Source: Sarocladium kiliense (lineage: Eukaryota; Ascomycota; Sordariomycetes; Hypocreales; Sarocladiaceae). From it: a stretch of 64,000 nucleotides of DNA. How positions within the stretch are numbered: the first letter of the stretch is position 1; each line of letters starts with the position of its first letter. Under the pieces are notes generated by a model. That model worked only from the letters and a program-made list of their open reading frames with translations. It ran no database searches and was not told the DNA's origin. The translations under genes and the position numbers were made by a program. The stretch spans positions 620,001 through 684,000 of the forward strand of contig JAUZTG010000041.1 of NCBI GenBank assembly GCA_030734395.1, read 5' to 3'. This document shows positions 23,496 through 35,948 of the stretch, in pieces.

Positions 23496-25549
23496 GGCGG
23501 CAATATTCAGAAGAATCGCGGGGTGAGAAGAGTACTATCGATTAGATCCCAAAAGACAGCCTCTGGAGTCCGTATCGGCGGAATGGCCCTCTCTTAACAA
23601 TCGCCCAAGCTTGTCATGACCAGATGCAGATTTCAAAGTACGCATGGTGACTCGTCACAAAGTTGGCCAAGTGCATGATCGAGGTGATACCATCTCAATA
23701 AATGCATTGTGGCTGCAGAACAGATGTATTGTCATGGTCCGTCCATTGTGTCCTGCAAAAATTGGGCCACCGAGCTGCATGCCAACGCCGAACTTGCACA
23801 ATTGCTAACCAGTCGAGAGTAACGAAAGGCTTAAGGTGGTGCTGTTGGGTCTTAGATCCTCTATTGACGCCAGTATTGTGCTTCGAATCTGGCAACATCA
23901 CACTGCATTTCGCCAGCAAGTGGTCCGTGAGGCATGTCTGGCTTGAACCAACAGCACCAACCAGGTCAATATCTGGCTGTTTGGACAATGGAGAGGGGCG
24001 CTGGTCATTGTCAAGCAGCACCACCCTGGAACCAACCCTTACACGAGTTGCCTCTATGGTAATTAGACTTTTGTCAATGGCGAAGCAGTTGGCTCTTCGA
24101 CCGGGCAAAGGAGCATCTCTGACTCGACCCATTCACACGAGCGCCAGCTTGACCTTGACGAAGCCAGGCGCGAAACTGTTGACGTCACAGGCTCTTGAGC
24201 AAAATACTTAACCGTTTATCGTGTTTGAACGTCATCGAGTTACGGCTTGTGTCCTGTTCTTGCGACCATCGTGCTGAACGCCGAGGAACGCTGCCGGGTT
24301 GTGAGTTATCGGCACTGTGTGCTCCACGTTCGGAGGTCGGCGTTGAAAGTCCATGTCACCCAATCATTGACCAAGACTCGACTTCTCGCCACATGCATGG
24401 ACTCGTATGTCCCAGTCGCTCTGTATGAATTGCCTGCAGGCGGGCGCATGCCGTTGGCAGTGTACAACGGGTCGACCAATGATTATGTCGGTCATCGACC
24501 GGTCGGTGCAAGAAGTGCGTCCTCGAATGCTGGAAGGGCTCAAGTCATGGGTTCTGGGTGTGAAGGCTACGCTGGGTCCAATGCAAGACCATGCTGGTGC
24601 CTCTCTCGGCCAAAGTAGAAGGTTGGATCAGAGTCACGATGCTGGTCACGGGATCTGAATGGTTGGCATCCGATGTTCGGCGGCAACACAAGGGGTCGGT
24701 ATCTGCCGTGCCAGATGCGGCTTGCACCGGCTCTAGAGCGCAAGATGAGACTACAATGGAGGAGGCTGTCTTTCTCCAGTTGTACACCGCATCCTGAACG
24801 GCCATGAGGAATGCTGGGCGTCCTCGCTAGTCTCTGTCAACTTCTTGGGCCGCCACGATCCGTTCCGGCACCCGTGCCACACCACCAATGTGCCTCGTGG
24901 GCCCCCCCACAGTCATCTTAAACAACCCGCGACAGCTCATGGACTGGACCCCTGTTGCCGCCCACACACACAGCCTCAGCCTCAGCCGCACACCCGTCCA
25001 TCTGATCAGGTTCGGCGTTTTCTTTCGTTCTCTGACGTTGGAGACAATGTCGTTCACCCCTTACTAGTGTGCGAAGTCTAGTCCCAACCTTCCAGTCAAT
25101 GAGGACGGGGAGCACTCCGCAGCCAGCGCCATCAGTCCCTGACCGAGCTTCTCTCCTTTCCGCAACACTGATCCTGGAAGCCGTCTACCACAACTAGGTA
25201 TGGAGCCAGGTTGCTGGACACGTTTATCGACTTCGTGATTCTTCAGTCAAACAACTGCCTTAGGCCCACAACTCACCCCACGGCGATAGATCTCCGAAGT
25301 ACCTTTTTCTCCTCTCTGACGTACACATGTTCAGGCAACCCGTCACTTTGTCAGACCGTTCGCCAACCCATCTTTGGCAAATAGCGCTCTCCGAAATCGA
25401 CAAGGAGCACAGTCGATCATGTACTCTTCAATGGGCTGCTAAGAAGCGAACCCCAATCCAGACCGAGTCTCCAGCATCGATCATCGCCGCTGGGTCACCG
25501 ACGTTCTCGACCAGAAACTTGCAAAGCTGCTTTGCTTGACGCCGCTACT
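23496..25549. other. Intergenic region without a supported gene
   Basis: About 2 kb between the divergent O-methyltransferase and modin-like genes. Both promoters must lie here. The many short open frames have no recognisable domain or splice pattern. Confidence 0.55.
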
Positions 25550-27828
25550 ATGGGAAACTCAAACGCAGAAGTCATCGTGGCCGCAGTTGCCCTCATCATC
25601 TCCGTGGTCGCCCTCTCAGCTACGTTCATGCAGGTTTTGCAGCAATACTACGCCTCTGCCCACGGATACTCAGAATGCAACGAGCAAGTTATGGGCAAGT
25701 GGGCCGAGACTAAGTCACGGAAGTTCTCGTGGCACGAGCTCCGTTTTGAAGTCGAATTCCAGTCGCCGGTTATATTTGTTGCACCTCCAACAAATCTACG
25801 AGGCCCTGTGCTAGACACCGCGATAATTGTCCTTGACGGGACGGAACAGTCAATGCAAGAGAGCCGGACGACCCCGAACGTCGATCATAACACACAATAC
25901 GATACTCCTGCACACGCGATCCACGAGAAGATACACACAGCGGACAATGAACGTGCGTCTTGGTTGGAGCTCTTGTCAGCAGTGCAGCGCATGGAAAAGG
26001 ATTCTAGCAAATGGCAACTCGACCAGTTCACCAAGGTCAAGACACCTCCAAGGACCGATGAGATATTTGAACTGTGCCAGAAACCACCATCGCTCAAAGA
26101 ATGTCACACCTTAGCTGTGGCTGTTCAGGGCAAGCAGAGGAGTTGGGTTACCATGCCACGCAGCATCACCAAGCCATATGCTACAACCACAATATGCCAT
26201 CTTATTGAGATGATGGCTGCCCTCGGCATCTATTGGAACGAATTTGACCGTCGACGCGACCGTTACCGAGCAGAAGGTAACGGATTTATGTTGATGGGTG
26301 AGCGGTTCAGCGAGTTGGGCTTGTGCTTCTCCTTCCAAACATATGGAAAGTGTCACTTCGAAGGCAATCGGGTTGTCCCGGCGGACGAGATCAAAGAACT
26401 TTGTTTCGGTTATGTTCCGACCATCTACCGCGAGACGCTGGATCAACGGCGACTGAAAGTCTTCAACGACGGGCTTCAGAACTTGAGTCATTTGCAGATG
26501 GCAACCCGGAATGAGATTGCAGAGTCCCTCACGCTGATCGGTTGCAACAACAACACTGTGCGCTATTTCTCCGGGACGGAGACCTGTACCACTTCACATC
26601 TGTTTCCTGGTGAGTCCTCCATCAGTCACGACCCCACGAGCTGGATCCAATCCCCCGGATTATGATGCTAACGTGCGTAGTGGCTTTCGAGGTTCTGGGC
26701 ATGTTGTGTCTGCCGATCCACCTTGAGCACACATGCTATACCTACTTGCCGAATCCAACTCCTTTTCGCTGGGACAAGAGGAGCTTCTCACTCGTGAAGC
26801 TTATGCAGGCATTCCACGCATGCTTCAATGAAAAGCCGCCGTCTAGCCTCCCAGGACGCAATAATCGCCTCCAGAGGACGATTCAAGGCCATTTGAAAAC
26901 GTTTCACAAGTTCGAGGAAGGTGCAGCCGGCCGTGAAAAGTTTATCTATCTGAAAGCCCTGCGCGATGCGCTACGGGATGTTGATGAAGTGCTGACTGGC
27001 CGCGCACCCTCAGCTACGGAGTTGAACTGCACATCGCACGAGAAGATGCCTGTGCAGCAAGGTCTTCCAACAGAAGAGAATGAGAAACACAAGAAGCGGA
27101 GAGTGATGGTACAGGATGTTTTGCGATCCCATCTCCAGGAGGTTCTGAGGCTGCTGAACGAAACAGACGAGCGAGCCGCCACTATTTCAGAGACACTGGC
27201 GGTTCCGAACGAGAAGAGTGCCTCATCTCCCGGGTCCCAGCGCTTGCCCGAACCAGTGCACGACGGAAGCCCGAGCTTTCAGGACATGAATGCGGCTAGT
27301 CCAGACGAACGGCAACACAAGTTCATGCAGGTCTACTTTGACGTGGTTTGTCCTCTCGTCGTGAGCAACGCGGAGAAATCTACGATGAACCGGCGTGCGA
27401 GTATCAGCCGCATACCATTAATACCACCCCCCGTTGGCCATGAGCTCAGGAGACGGTCTAGTGGACGCTCCAACCTTGGCAGTGGCAATCACCTTGTGCC
27501 TCGAGACAAGTCACCGGTGCCGTCCATCGCGATCCGTACTATGTCGGATGATTTCGAGGGTGCATTGAGGCGCCAATCGGTGGATGTTCACCCCCAGCCG
27601 CGATCTCCAGCAAGGTCGGAATCTATCCACGATGCAGCTTCGATAGGGACGGAGAATGAGGGTGGTTGTCGGAGTCTGGCGGATGAAGAGGTATCTCACG
27701 CTGACATTTGGTACACGCTTGTGTTCAGGATGATTTGCTGGCTGACGCTTCATGACTTTAACAAGATGGATGTGCAGCTCCCTAAGAGCGAGCTCCGGGG
27801 TAGTCGAATGCCGGTGTACATATCCTAA
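25550..27828 (+). CDS. Modin-like fungal membrane protein
   Basis: Two exons, 25550-26609 and 26681-27828 (GTGAGT donor, branch site GCTAAC, TAG acceptor), give 735 residues. The ATG at 25550 (MGNSNAEVIVAAVAL) is preferred over a frame start 18 bases upstream because a single membrane segment at about residues 6-28 then begins at once. The region after it contains QVLQQYYASAHGYSECNEQV, ELRFEVEFQSPVIFVAPP and AALGIYWNEFDRRRDRY; this pattern is found in ascomycete proteins annotated as modin. The C-terminal third is low-complexity, Arg/Ser-rich with acidic stretches. The family name comes from annotation, not from a known reaction. The protein is probably a single-pass protein facing the cytosol. 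Confidence 0.7.
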
Positions 27829-29213
27829 GGGGCGTTGGGGAACATGTTTCTTTCGTTCTGCATTGGTTCTTGACGACTTCACGACATGGCCTTGATTTGA
27901 TAGTAAAAGCTGGTATTAGTGACATAGGGTTTCGACATAGATCAGCGTAGCTAGGCATGTAAGCATGCCACAATGAGCGTACTGTCCATACCCGATATCG
28001 TATTTAGTCGACGTGCCCTCTGGACTAGATCAGTGATGTGGTGGTGTCGCACGGAGGAGGCGATTTCCGGGGCATTTTATGCAGGGTGCTCGGGCGTGTG
28101 TTCAGATAGAGCATCGGTGCCGGACGCCACTCTGGGCGGGCATCGGGGATAGACAGACGGTGAGGTGGGGCAATGTGCGACTTGCGGAGGTTTGAACTAA
28201 TGAGGGGACACAATGCTGATGGACGATGACATGACTCGAACACGGAATGCATGCGTCCACAGAAACCAGAGTCACGGTTAAAAATGTGACTTACAGGAGA
28301 TCCTTGAGCAATGGGTATCGATAGAAAACAGGCTGGCCTCTGGGAGAAAAGGTCATGGGATAGACCGACCTTAGGGTAGGCTAGACCAGTGAGGCGGATC
28401 GAGGCTGAGAGCGGAGAAGCCGACAGACAATAGCTCAGCGAAGACGGCACTGATGCCTACCAGCTCAGGTATCCGCAGGTATCGGAGAACCGCAATACAA
28501 CCCGACTGTCAGCGACACCTTTGTCACTACTGAAATGCATCGCTTGTACGGAGGAGGTTCGGCCTGTAGTCAAAGCTAGGGGAACTCACACACTAAGCCA
28601 CCACGTCTGTTAGGTTACAGTGGTCGGTTGGCGGATTGGGCGCCTGTAACGCTGCCATGGGACGATGATGGGCGGGGGGGCACGTGCAGTGGGCCCACGG
28701 TCCCTCGACGATAGTGGTCAAGCCACCGGAACCACACCTCACCAGCCACGGCCGCCACATCAGATCCTGCCCCAGGCCTGTCCTCTGTTCAGCTCTGCCA
28801 CACTGTCTCTCACTCTCTCCCTCCCGCCGCCTCTTCGCCGCCTCCCTTCTTCGACAAGCCCCCCTCTCACGACCAAACCTGACGCCTCTCGACGCCTCCC
28901 TCCTCACTTCCCCTTGTCCTCTTTATCCTTGGGTTGGCGCGTCGATACTGTTTTTCTTCTGGCCTGTCGAGTTGTTGCAGTTGCATTTCCATTTTCACTG
29001 CTCCCTTGTCACTCGCACACGCCTTGTCGACCTAGACGTCGCTACAGCCAAGCAGCCGGCCCCGTTCTCGCAGACCTCGCCCCCAACGAAGCCGACTCAA
29101 GCGACGTTCCTTCTCTCTATCTACCCACCTGCCACAGACCGTCAAGCGTACCCTCAGGAAGTACATTATTTGTTCGACTGTTTCGCACCTTTCCCCATGG
29201 TCTGTCAGTCGCC
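27829..29213. other. Intergenic region; CT-rich leader of the Cdc4-like gene at its end
   Basis: The first 0.8 kb shows nothing I can support. From about 28,740 the sequence turns strongly pyrimidine-rich (CTCACTCTCTCCCTCC), a typical long 5' leader. It is open in the frame of the Cdc4 start, but the residues are leader-like (Pro/Ser/Leu/Arg) and not conserved-looking, so the ATG at 29214 is kept. Confidence 0.5.
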
Positions 29214-32200
29214 ATGACACAGTCCCCAAGTCCCGACGCCGAGCCACGTCGGCCCCAGACTGCCCAGACCGTGTCTGTCAACGTCTATGGTGACTCGCCG
29301 CAGTCTGGCTCGCGTCGATACAACCTGCAGCTTCGTGAATGTGTCGAAACAAAGACCATCACAACTACAACTCGCCTTACTCGCGAATACCCCCACGTCC
29401 TCGTCCGCGATTCGACACCTCTCGCCAGTCTCGACATCAAAGAATACCCTTTGGCCATGAAACCTACTCCGCCAGAGCTGGCCAACTTCACCTACAGCGT
29501 GCAAGTTGATGACCCTCAGCAACCCGCCTTCACACATAAGCCACTGTCACGGCCCATGTCTCGCGAGATTTCCTTGGTAAGTCCCAACAGTGTCCTTTTC
29601 TGATATGGCTCAAACAATGATCGATTTGGTTGAATGTACGCTATTCCAGTACGACGAATGAGAGCTGACTCTGTCTATCATATTTGTTGTAGCGCCCTCA
29701 GTCCCCCGACACGAAAATTTCATATAATTCGATTGCACGCGATCTTCCCACACACGATCAGCTCAGCCGAGACAGCTACAGCCGTAGTAGCTCACAGTCT
29801 CCATCCGAAAATATCTCCTCACGAACCCGACTTTCGAAATCTAGCCGTCCTGCCTCGCCTTCGCTTGCTCCTGTTGCACAGACATCTCTTCCTCCTCAAC
29901 GCACCTCGCGTTCTTTGCACGCTACCCGAGCGGCAACCGACAATATGCGGCGGTCGATTCATAGTGGAGGCGGCTCAAGCGCTTCTGCAGGGTCTGGGAT
30001 AGGCCGCAACGGTAGTCACGACCGGCCGGCAAGATCCGTGTCCAGTTTTCTCGCCACACCAGATACATCTGAACTGGCAGGAGTCGCATCAGAACGACAC
30101 CCTCGACGACGACCTACCCCTCCTGACCGCTTGCAGCACTCCCCGGACACTCGTTCGGGCCCGAGCATACCGATGCCCTGCGATGCGGCCAGCCCGACCT
30201 CTAGCGATGCCCACACAATATTCGGTAGCAATGTTGCTACACCACCCATAACGGACGGCGATACGGAGCCCTTCACCGACTCGGATGACGCATTGCAACG
30301 CTCCCTCCGTGCCAACCATTCTCGATCATCTGTCAACGTTGCCGCCCAGGATGCAAGTCTTCCTAGTCCGAGATTGTCACCGACCTTGGCTGCTGCCCAG
30401 CTACACTCTGCCGAAACCACAGACTCGTCGAGCTACCCGACCAATGATACACAGCAGTCTCTTTGGCCTAATGACTCCCTGGAAGCAGAGAGTAATGAGT
30501 CTCTCAATTCACTCATCAACGCCGCTCGATCTGACAATGACGCCAAAGCGCTTGTTAGGCGAGGCCTGCAGGCCCAGGAGAGTGGAGTTGTGGTTGACCC
30601 GCAGATGCTCCTTGATGCATTTGATTCTATGCAGCCGAACATGAAGAACTGGATGATGTATCAATTCTTGCGACGGTGCTCGCGACCGATGCTGCGTGTC
30701 ATCGCCAATTCCGTCAATCCAGCTCTGAAGTGTGATTTTCTTCATCAGTTGCCCCTGGAGCTCAGTTATCATGTGTTGTCCTACCTTGACTTCCGAGACC
30801 TTTGCAGGGCTGCACAAGTGTCAAAACGCTGGCGGAACATTACGGACAGGAATGAAACCGGTTGGAAGGAGCTATTTGATCGAGATGGCTATCGACTTCC
30901 GCCGGGTGAGCTGAGCAAAGCTATTGCCCAAGGTTGGGGCTGGCAAGACCCAGTTGGCGCAATGGGCTATGAGAAGGACCTCAGCATGCACAACCGCTTG
31001 ACATCATCCGAGCAAGAGCTGACGAAGGCGACCAAAGCGGAGACAGTCACACCCAAGTCCCGGACCTCGAAGCGGAAGCGCGGACTGAATACATATTCCT
31101 CGTCTGAGAGATCCAGGAAACGGACCAGCGCTATAACAGACGGTGTCATGTCTCGCGAAGGGAAATTAGAGATTGAGGTCAAACAACACAAGTCAGAGGG
31201 GCCATTGTCAGCAGCCAGCGCGGCGGCAGCTGCAGTGCCAGACCCTCAGCTTGGCCTGCCAAGCCTCCGTCAGCTTCATCTTTACAAGTCCTTGTATCGA
31301 CGGCATCACATGATTCGCCACAGCTGGACAAGTGGAGAGGTGAAGCCAGGCCATGTCGCTTTTGCCGCGCACCCGCATCACGTTATCACGTGTCTTCAAT
31401 TTGACGAGGACAAGATCATCACTGGCAGTGATGATACTTTGATCCACGTATATGATACAAAGACGGGCAAATTGCGAAAGAAGCTTGAGGGCCATGAGGG
31501 CGGAGTGTGGGCTCTGCAGTATGAGGGAAACATTCTGGTATCTGGCAGCACCGACCGGTCTGTCCGTGTATGGGACATTGAAAGGGGCCTATGCCAACAG
31601 GTTTTCTACGGACACACTAGTACTGTCCGTTGCCTGCAGATCCTCATGCCAACTGAAATCGGAAGGGATCTGGATGGCAGTGCCATCATGAAGCCCGAGA
31701 AGCCTCTCATCATCACAGGGTCCCGAGACAGCCAGCTTAGGGTCTGGCGGCTTCCCGAGGTCGGCTCGAAGCGGTACATTCAAACAGGCCCCCCAGCTCA
31801 CGAGTCGGACTGCCCCTATTTCATCCGAGTGATGACCGGCCACACGCATTCCGTCCGCGCCATCTCAGCTCATGGCGATACCCTTGTCAGCGGTTCATAT
31901 GACAGCAGTGTACGCGTTTGGCGTATCAGCACTGGAGAGTCGCTACATGTCCTTCATGGCCACACTCAGAAAGTCTATTCCGTGGTACTTGATCACGAAC
32001 GCAATCGCTGTATCTCGGGTTCGATGGACTCCTTGGTCAAAATCTGGGATCTGACGACCGGTGCTTGTCTCTTCACACTTGAGGGACACAGCCTACTTGT
32101 CGGCCTTCTGGATCTTCGAGATGAGAGATTGGTGTCGGCTGCTGCAGACTCAACTCTACGCATTTGGGACCCAGAGACTGGTAGATGCCGCCATACGCTG

Positions 32201-32603
32201 ATGGCTCACACTGGGGCAATCACCTGCTTTCAACATGACGGACAGAAAGTTATTAGTGGCAGCGAAAAGACTGTCAAGATGTGGGATGTGCGGACCGGGG
32301 AATGCGTCCAAGATCTGTTGACGGATTTGAGTGGCGTGTGGCAGGTCAAGTTTGATGAGAGACGTTGCGTTGCCGCAGTACAACGGGACCAATTAACCTA
32401 CGTGGAAGTGAGTATTCTCAATCCCCCTGACATGTGTTACCAACTACGGCCCTCGCACTAAACCGTAACATGGTTCTTTGCTAACACTTTTCCAGATCTT
32501 GGACTTCGGTGCAGTTCGCGACGGCCATCCACCTGGACAGCTCGGCAAACGCATTGTGCTTAACGAACCGGAGGTTAGAGCCCTCCTCGAAGAAGATCCT
32601 TGA
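29214..32603 (+). CDS. cdc4: F-box/WD40 ubiquitin ligase substrate adaptor (Cdc4-like)
   Basis: Three exons, 29214-29576, 29693-32407 and 32496-32603, all joined in phase 0, give 1,061 residues. The long Ser/Pro/Thr-rich N-terminus is probably disordered. The F-box starts near residue 474 (LPLELSYHVLSYLDFRDLCR, then AAQVSKRWRNI). Between F-box and propeller lies a basic segment (SKRKRGL, RSRKRTS) that may be a nuclear signal. The WD40 propeller runs from about 685 to 1,025, with blades ending VRVWDIE, LRVWRLP, VRVWRIS, VKIWDLT, LRIWDPE and VKMWDVR. The phrase HTSTVRCLQIL is characteristic of Cdc4/Fbw7 proteins. By family, it recruits phosphorylated cell-cycle regulators to the SCF ubiquitin ligase in the nucleus. 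A paralogue such as FWD-1 is the main alternative, but the blade pattern favours Cdc4. Confidence 0.88.
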
Positions 32604-33380
32604 GATGGGTACGGCGGAGCGTTGGGGGGCATTCTTAAGGGACTTATATACCTTGGGTTCCATGGCATCTTACGACACTGAAACGAACCGAGCGCTGTGC
32701 AATGACAGACACTGTTGCTCGATAGGAGAAAACCGACACTCTGCTTTTTGATGGCGCATCAGGGTTTTATACGAAGGATAGGCATGGAGTCACACTCATC
32801 ACGAAGTTTGAAGGCTCAGAAAAAACGGCATTGGAGTTTACGGCGCATATGGCGAACGCCGGGGTCTCGTTCCATTTATTTGTACCACGATTGTTGGTTT
32901 GGTCTGGTTTGCAGTGCCACGATGAAGCATTGTATGTCATATTTTTCCTGATATGCAGGACTCAGTATTGTGGTCTTTCCCGAGGGCGGTCAGCATTAGC
33001 ATCATGCGGTCAAAAGCTCAAATATACTCATATCTTCGATTCAATGTGATTGCCGCGTCCGTCGCATAAGGATCCACATGTTTCATCCAGAGCAGTGATT
33101 TACATCGTCGCAGTGTAGCTCCGGCTTCGTGCCGAGCCCCGTTCAGCTGAACAGCCTGGCCCACTTTCGTGAGGAGCTGCAGGAGCAAGGCATACTCAAG
33201 ATCACTCCTCATTCAAGCGGAATTAGATAGGGGGGTGGTAGCACCAGGTAGTTTGAGGGTCAGTCCAGCCTACGGTTGTACATGTTCGCCTCGAGGTACG
33301 TGCTTCGTGCTGCCGTAAGATCTCTGTTGCTAATGAGTGCCCAGAGGACGAAACGACAAGGGAGGATCAACATCTGAGCC
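32604..33380. other. Intergenic region, nothing supported
   Basis: About 780 bases holding the 3' region of the Cdc4-like gene and the promoter of the next gene. Open frames are short and unrelated to each other. Confidence 0.5.
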
Positions 33381-35948
33381 ATGGGTCGCTTAGACAGAGC
33401 CTTTGCGAAGGCCAACCAGCTTGCACAGCAGTTCAACGATGAAATGCAACGGGCAAGAGATCAGCAGCAGCAACAACAACAACAACAACAACGACAACAA
33501 CGACAACAACAACAGCAGCAACAACTATACCAGCAAGGACCGCAACAGCAGCAACATTACAGTCCCCATGTACCACCAAGAAGTGATATTAACCACTCTA
33601 GCGGCTATCAGTGCTTTCAGCAGCCACCACTATATTCAGGCGCAAGCCCTGATACATATGGAGGGCCACATATGCAACAGCAGCAGAACTACAGCTCCCA
33701 AGTGCAACAAGCTAGTCTGGCCGCAACATCTGATACACGGCAGGGGGAATGGCAGCCTTCTCTCAACATTCAGGGGACATATTCTCACAAGCCGCCGACT
33801 CCGAATGACGATTATGGCACAGATCACGTACGCCTTCAAAAACAACTGGAAGATGACCGGAGGGAGGCGGAGCGACTGGCTGCACAGTACGAGGCTGAGT
33901 ACCGTGAAGAGGAGCGCCTGGTGGCCCAGGATATGGAGAGACTGAAGCTTAAAGAGACGAAGGTACAGAGCTCAGAGGGGCCCCCCCTACCACCGAGGTC
34001 GTCGTCAGGGACACAGGGAGATAACAGGTTGGTTGTTCCTCCTCCGACCAGCAAGCAAGATCCCTCTACCATGATCAGGCCTAGCCAGGAGCATGATGAT
34101 GGGCAGCGTGCTGTGCCTCCGCCGCCACCTGTTCGTCCAGTTCATGCATCGAATATGACGAATCAGTCGTCATCCAGAAACCCGGCCCACGGCAATGCTT
34201 GGCAAGATGGCCTAACTTCGTCAGGAGCAGACTCATCGTCTCACCCGGCTGGTCGTCGACTTTCGCCGCCTCCAAGACACGCCTCAGGGATTGTGCCAGT
34301 CACGGAGTGTGTGGACTCTCCAGTTGACCTCGCTTTGGAGTGGGCAGTTCACGAAGAAGCAAGCTCATTCGTTATCTGTACAAGATGTTACGTGGATCAC
34401 ATATATGACTCTTGCTTCAGCGGGAACTTCTCAGTCAAAGTCATGGGCGACGGTGTGCCGCGACGATGTCTTTTCAGTGTGGACAGGATGAAGAAGCAGC
34501 TTTGGCCGGCTGCTCTGCGGTCTCGAGATCTTGGCCAGGCGGTCAACTTCATGTCCTTACGACAGACTCTCCAAAATTGCCCGTCAGCTGCATTCGTGGC
34601 TGACCGCTGTTGGTATACCACTTCGGACTGTCCTGGTCTCACTATCTGCGAAGCCTGCTTTCAGGACCGGTTAGCAGGTAGTTCTTTCGCGACGAGGTTT
34701 TCTCTCGGGGAACGACTTCCATCTGCAGCCTCTTGCGACATGGCCTTGCCGTATATCGTTCGACTATTCGAGCACTGTCTGGCCAAAGTTGAATGGCAGA
34801 CATTCGTCGCTGAAGCCGGAACACGTATACGCATACCACAGTGCCCTAAGCAGGAAGTCGTCCAAGGTTCGCAATATACTTGGTTCGAGACAGCCAGCTT
34901 CAGAGTCTGTCTAACCTGCTACTGCGATTATTTCGTTGACACCGAATCTTCAGACAAGTTTAAAATGGCCACACTCAAAGCTGACAAGATGAGGTGTGCT
35001 CTTGGGGATCTCAACTTACTCGTGCTGATTCAAGAAGCTACCAGCCGAAAGGATCATTCGATCTTCTGGAATGGTATGGTTGAGATCTCAAGAAGCCCAT
35101 GGTGTGATCCTGCAGGGACCCGAGGGTCAAGCTGGTATGGACTGGCCAACGGAGCACCAGACTTTGCTATCTGTGGACGATGCATGGCCGGCATACCGAA
35201 ACCTATAGGAGTTCAAGGGTTCTTTGTGGAAAGGAAATCTACGTCTCTACAAGAACCGTTCCTTTGTGCTTTCAATACCGCTCACCCTCGGTTCGCAGGG
35301 CATATGAGCTCCTTCATGGAGTCAATTCTGTTGGGGCAATCGAAGCCTCTGCACGATTTCGCGGCCAAACTCAGCGGAGTGCCCCCTTGTCCGCGACTTA
35401 ACTTCGACGCAGGAAAGAATAAGAGGTGGTGGGGATGGGATCATGCAAACATTTGTGAAGAGTGCTACGTGACGTTTGCCAAAGGTCTCAGCCTGGATTC
35501 TCAATTAGTGTTGAAAGGCGAGCGTCAGTCCATATCGATGATGTGCGATTTGTACTCGCCGCGCATGAGGGAGATCTACCAGAAAGCGTGCAAAAGTAGT
35601 GACCTCGCGGGATTCCTAGACATCGCAAAGCATCGGAGACAGGTCTATATCGAATCTTACCTACCAGCGCAGCAGATGGAACAGCAACTGCTGATAGCCG
35701 CCGAAGAAGCCCAGATGTATGGCAACATGGGCACTGCCTACAAAAACATGGGTTGGACTCAGGACGCAGTAATGGGTCATAGCTACACGCTCGGGAACGC
35801 GCAGCTTGGTTATGGACATGTGAATGAGTTGGCACTCCAGGGGGCGGCTTACGATCTGCAAAGCTCGAATGCCAGGGCCCAGGTTATGAATTCGGGGAAC
35901 TGGGAGGCAATCAAACAGCATAAGATGAGATGGGCTTCAGTAGAATAA
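33381..35948 (+). CDS. Polyglutamine protein with five four-cysteine repeat modules
   Basis: Single exon, 855 residues, ATG at 33381 (GAGCCATGG). Residues 27-60 are a polyglutamine tract. Residues 60-300 are Pro/Ser/Gln-rich with a charged, probably coiled-coil stretch (LQKQLEDDRREAERLAAQYE). Residues ~310-725 contain five regular modules. Each has one Cys, 21-22 residues, C-x2-C, 25-27 residues, and another Cys. The C-x2-C pairs start at residues 333, 423, 510, 598 and 692, i.e. every 87-94 residues. The first Cys is often followed by Pro, and the C-x2-C by Tyr or Phe. This is the pattern of a repeated zinc-binding fold, but I know no family with it. No membrane segment is seen. The gene is tail to tail with the NACHT receptor. 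Function is unknown. Confidence 0.8.
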   Translation: MGRLDRAFAKANQLAQQFNDEMQRARDQQQQQQQQQQRQQRQQQQQQQLYQQGPQQQQHYSPHVPPRSDINHSSGYQCFQQPPLYSGASPDTYGGPHMQQQQNYSSQVQQASLAATSDTRQGEWQPSLNIQGTYSHKPPTPNDDYGTDHVRLQKQLEDDRREAERLAAQYEAEYREEERLVAQDMERLKLKETKVQSSEGPPLPPRSSSGTQGDNRLVVPPPTSKQDPSTMIRPSQEHDDGQRAVPPPPPVRPVHASNMTNQSSSRNPAHGNAWQDGLTSSGADSSSHPAGRRLSPPPRHASGIVPVTECVDSPVDLALEWAVHEEASSFVICTRCYVDHIYDSCFSGNFSVKVMGDGVPRRCLFSVDRMKKQLWPAALRSRDLGQAVNFMSLRQTLQNCPSAAFVADRCWYTTSDCPGLTICEACFQDRLAGSSFATRFSLGERLPSAASCDMALPYIVRLFEHCLAKVEWQTFVAEAGTRIRIPQCPKQEVVQGSQYTWFETASFRVCLTCYCDYFVDTESSDKFKMATLKADKMRCALGDLNLLVLIQEATSRKDHSIFWNGMVEISRSPWCDPAGTRGSSWYGLANGAPDFAICGRCMAGIPKPIGVQGFFVERKSTSLQEPFLCAFNTAHPRFAGHMSSFMESILLGQSKPLHDFAAKLSGVPPCPRLNFDAGKNKRWWGWDHANICEECYVTFAKGLSLDSQLVLKGERQSISMMCDLYSPRMREIYQKACKSSDLAGFLDIAKHRRQVYIESYLPAQQMEQQLLIAAEEAQMYGNMGTAYKNMGWTQDAVMGHSYTLGNAQLGYGHVNELALQGAAYDLQSSNARAQVMNSGNWEAIKQHKMRWASVE
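33462..33534 (+). repeat. CAG/CAA trinucleotide repeat encoding polyglutamine
   Basis: About 24 CAG/CAA codons, with scattered CGA (Arg) interruptions, lie near the 5' end of the four-cysteine repeat gene. Mixed CAA and CAG codons slow length change compared with a pure repeat. Length variation between strains would be expected. Confidence 0.9.

Noticed and set aside
28665..29213. Upstream extension of the Cdc4-like protein
   Set aside because: The frame is open, but the residues mirror a CT-rich leader and the ATG at 29214 directly precedes protein-like sequence.
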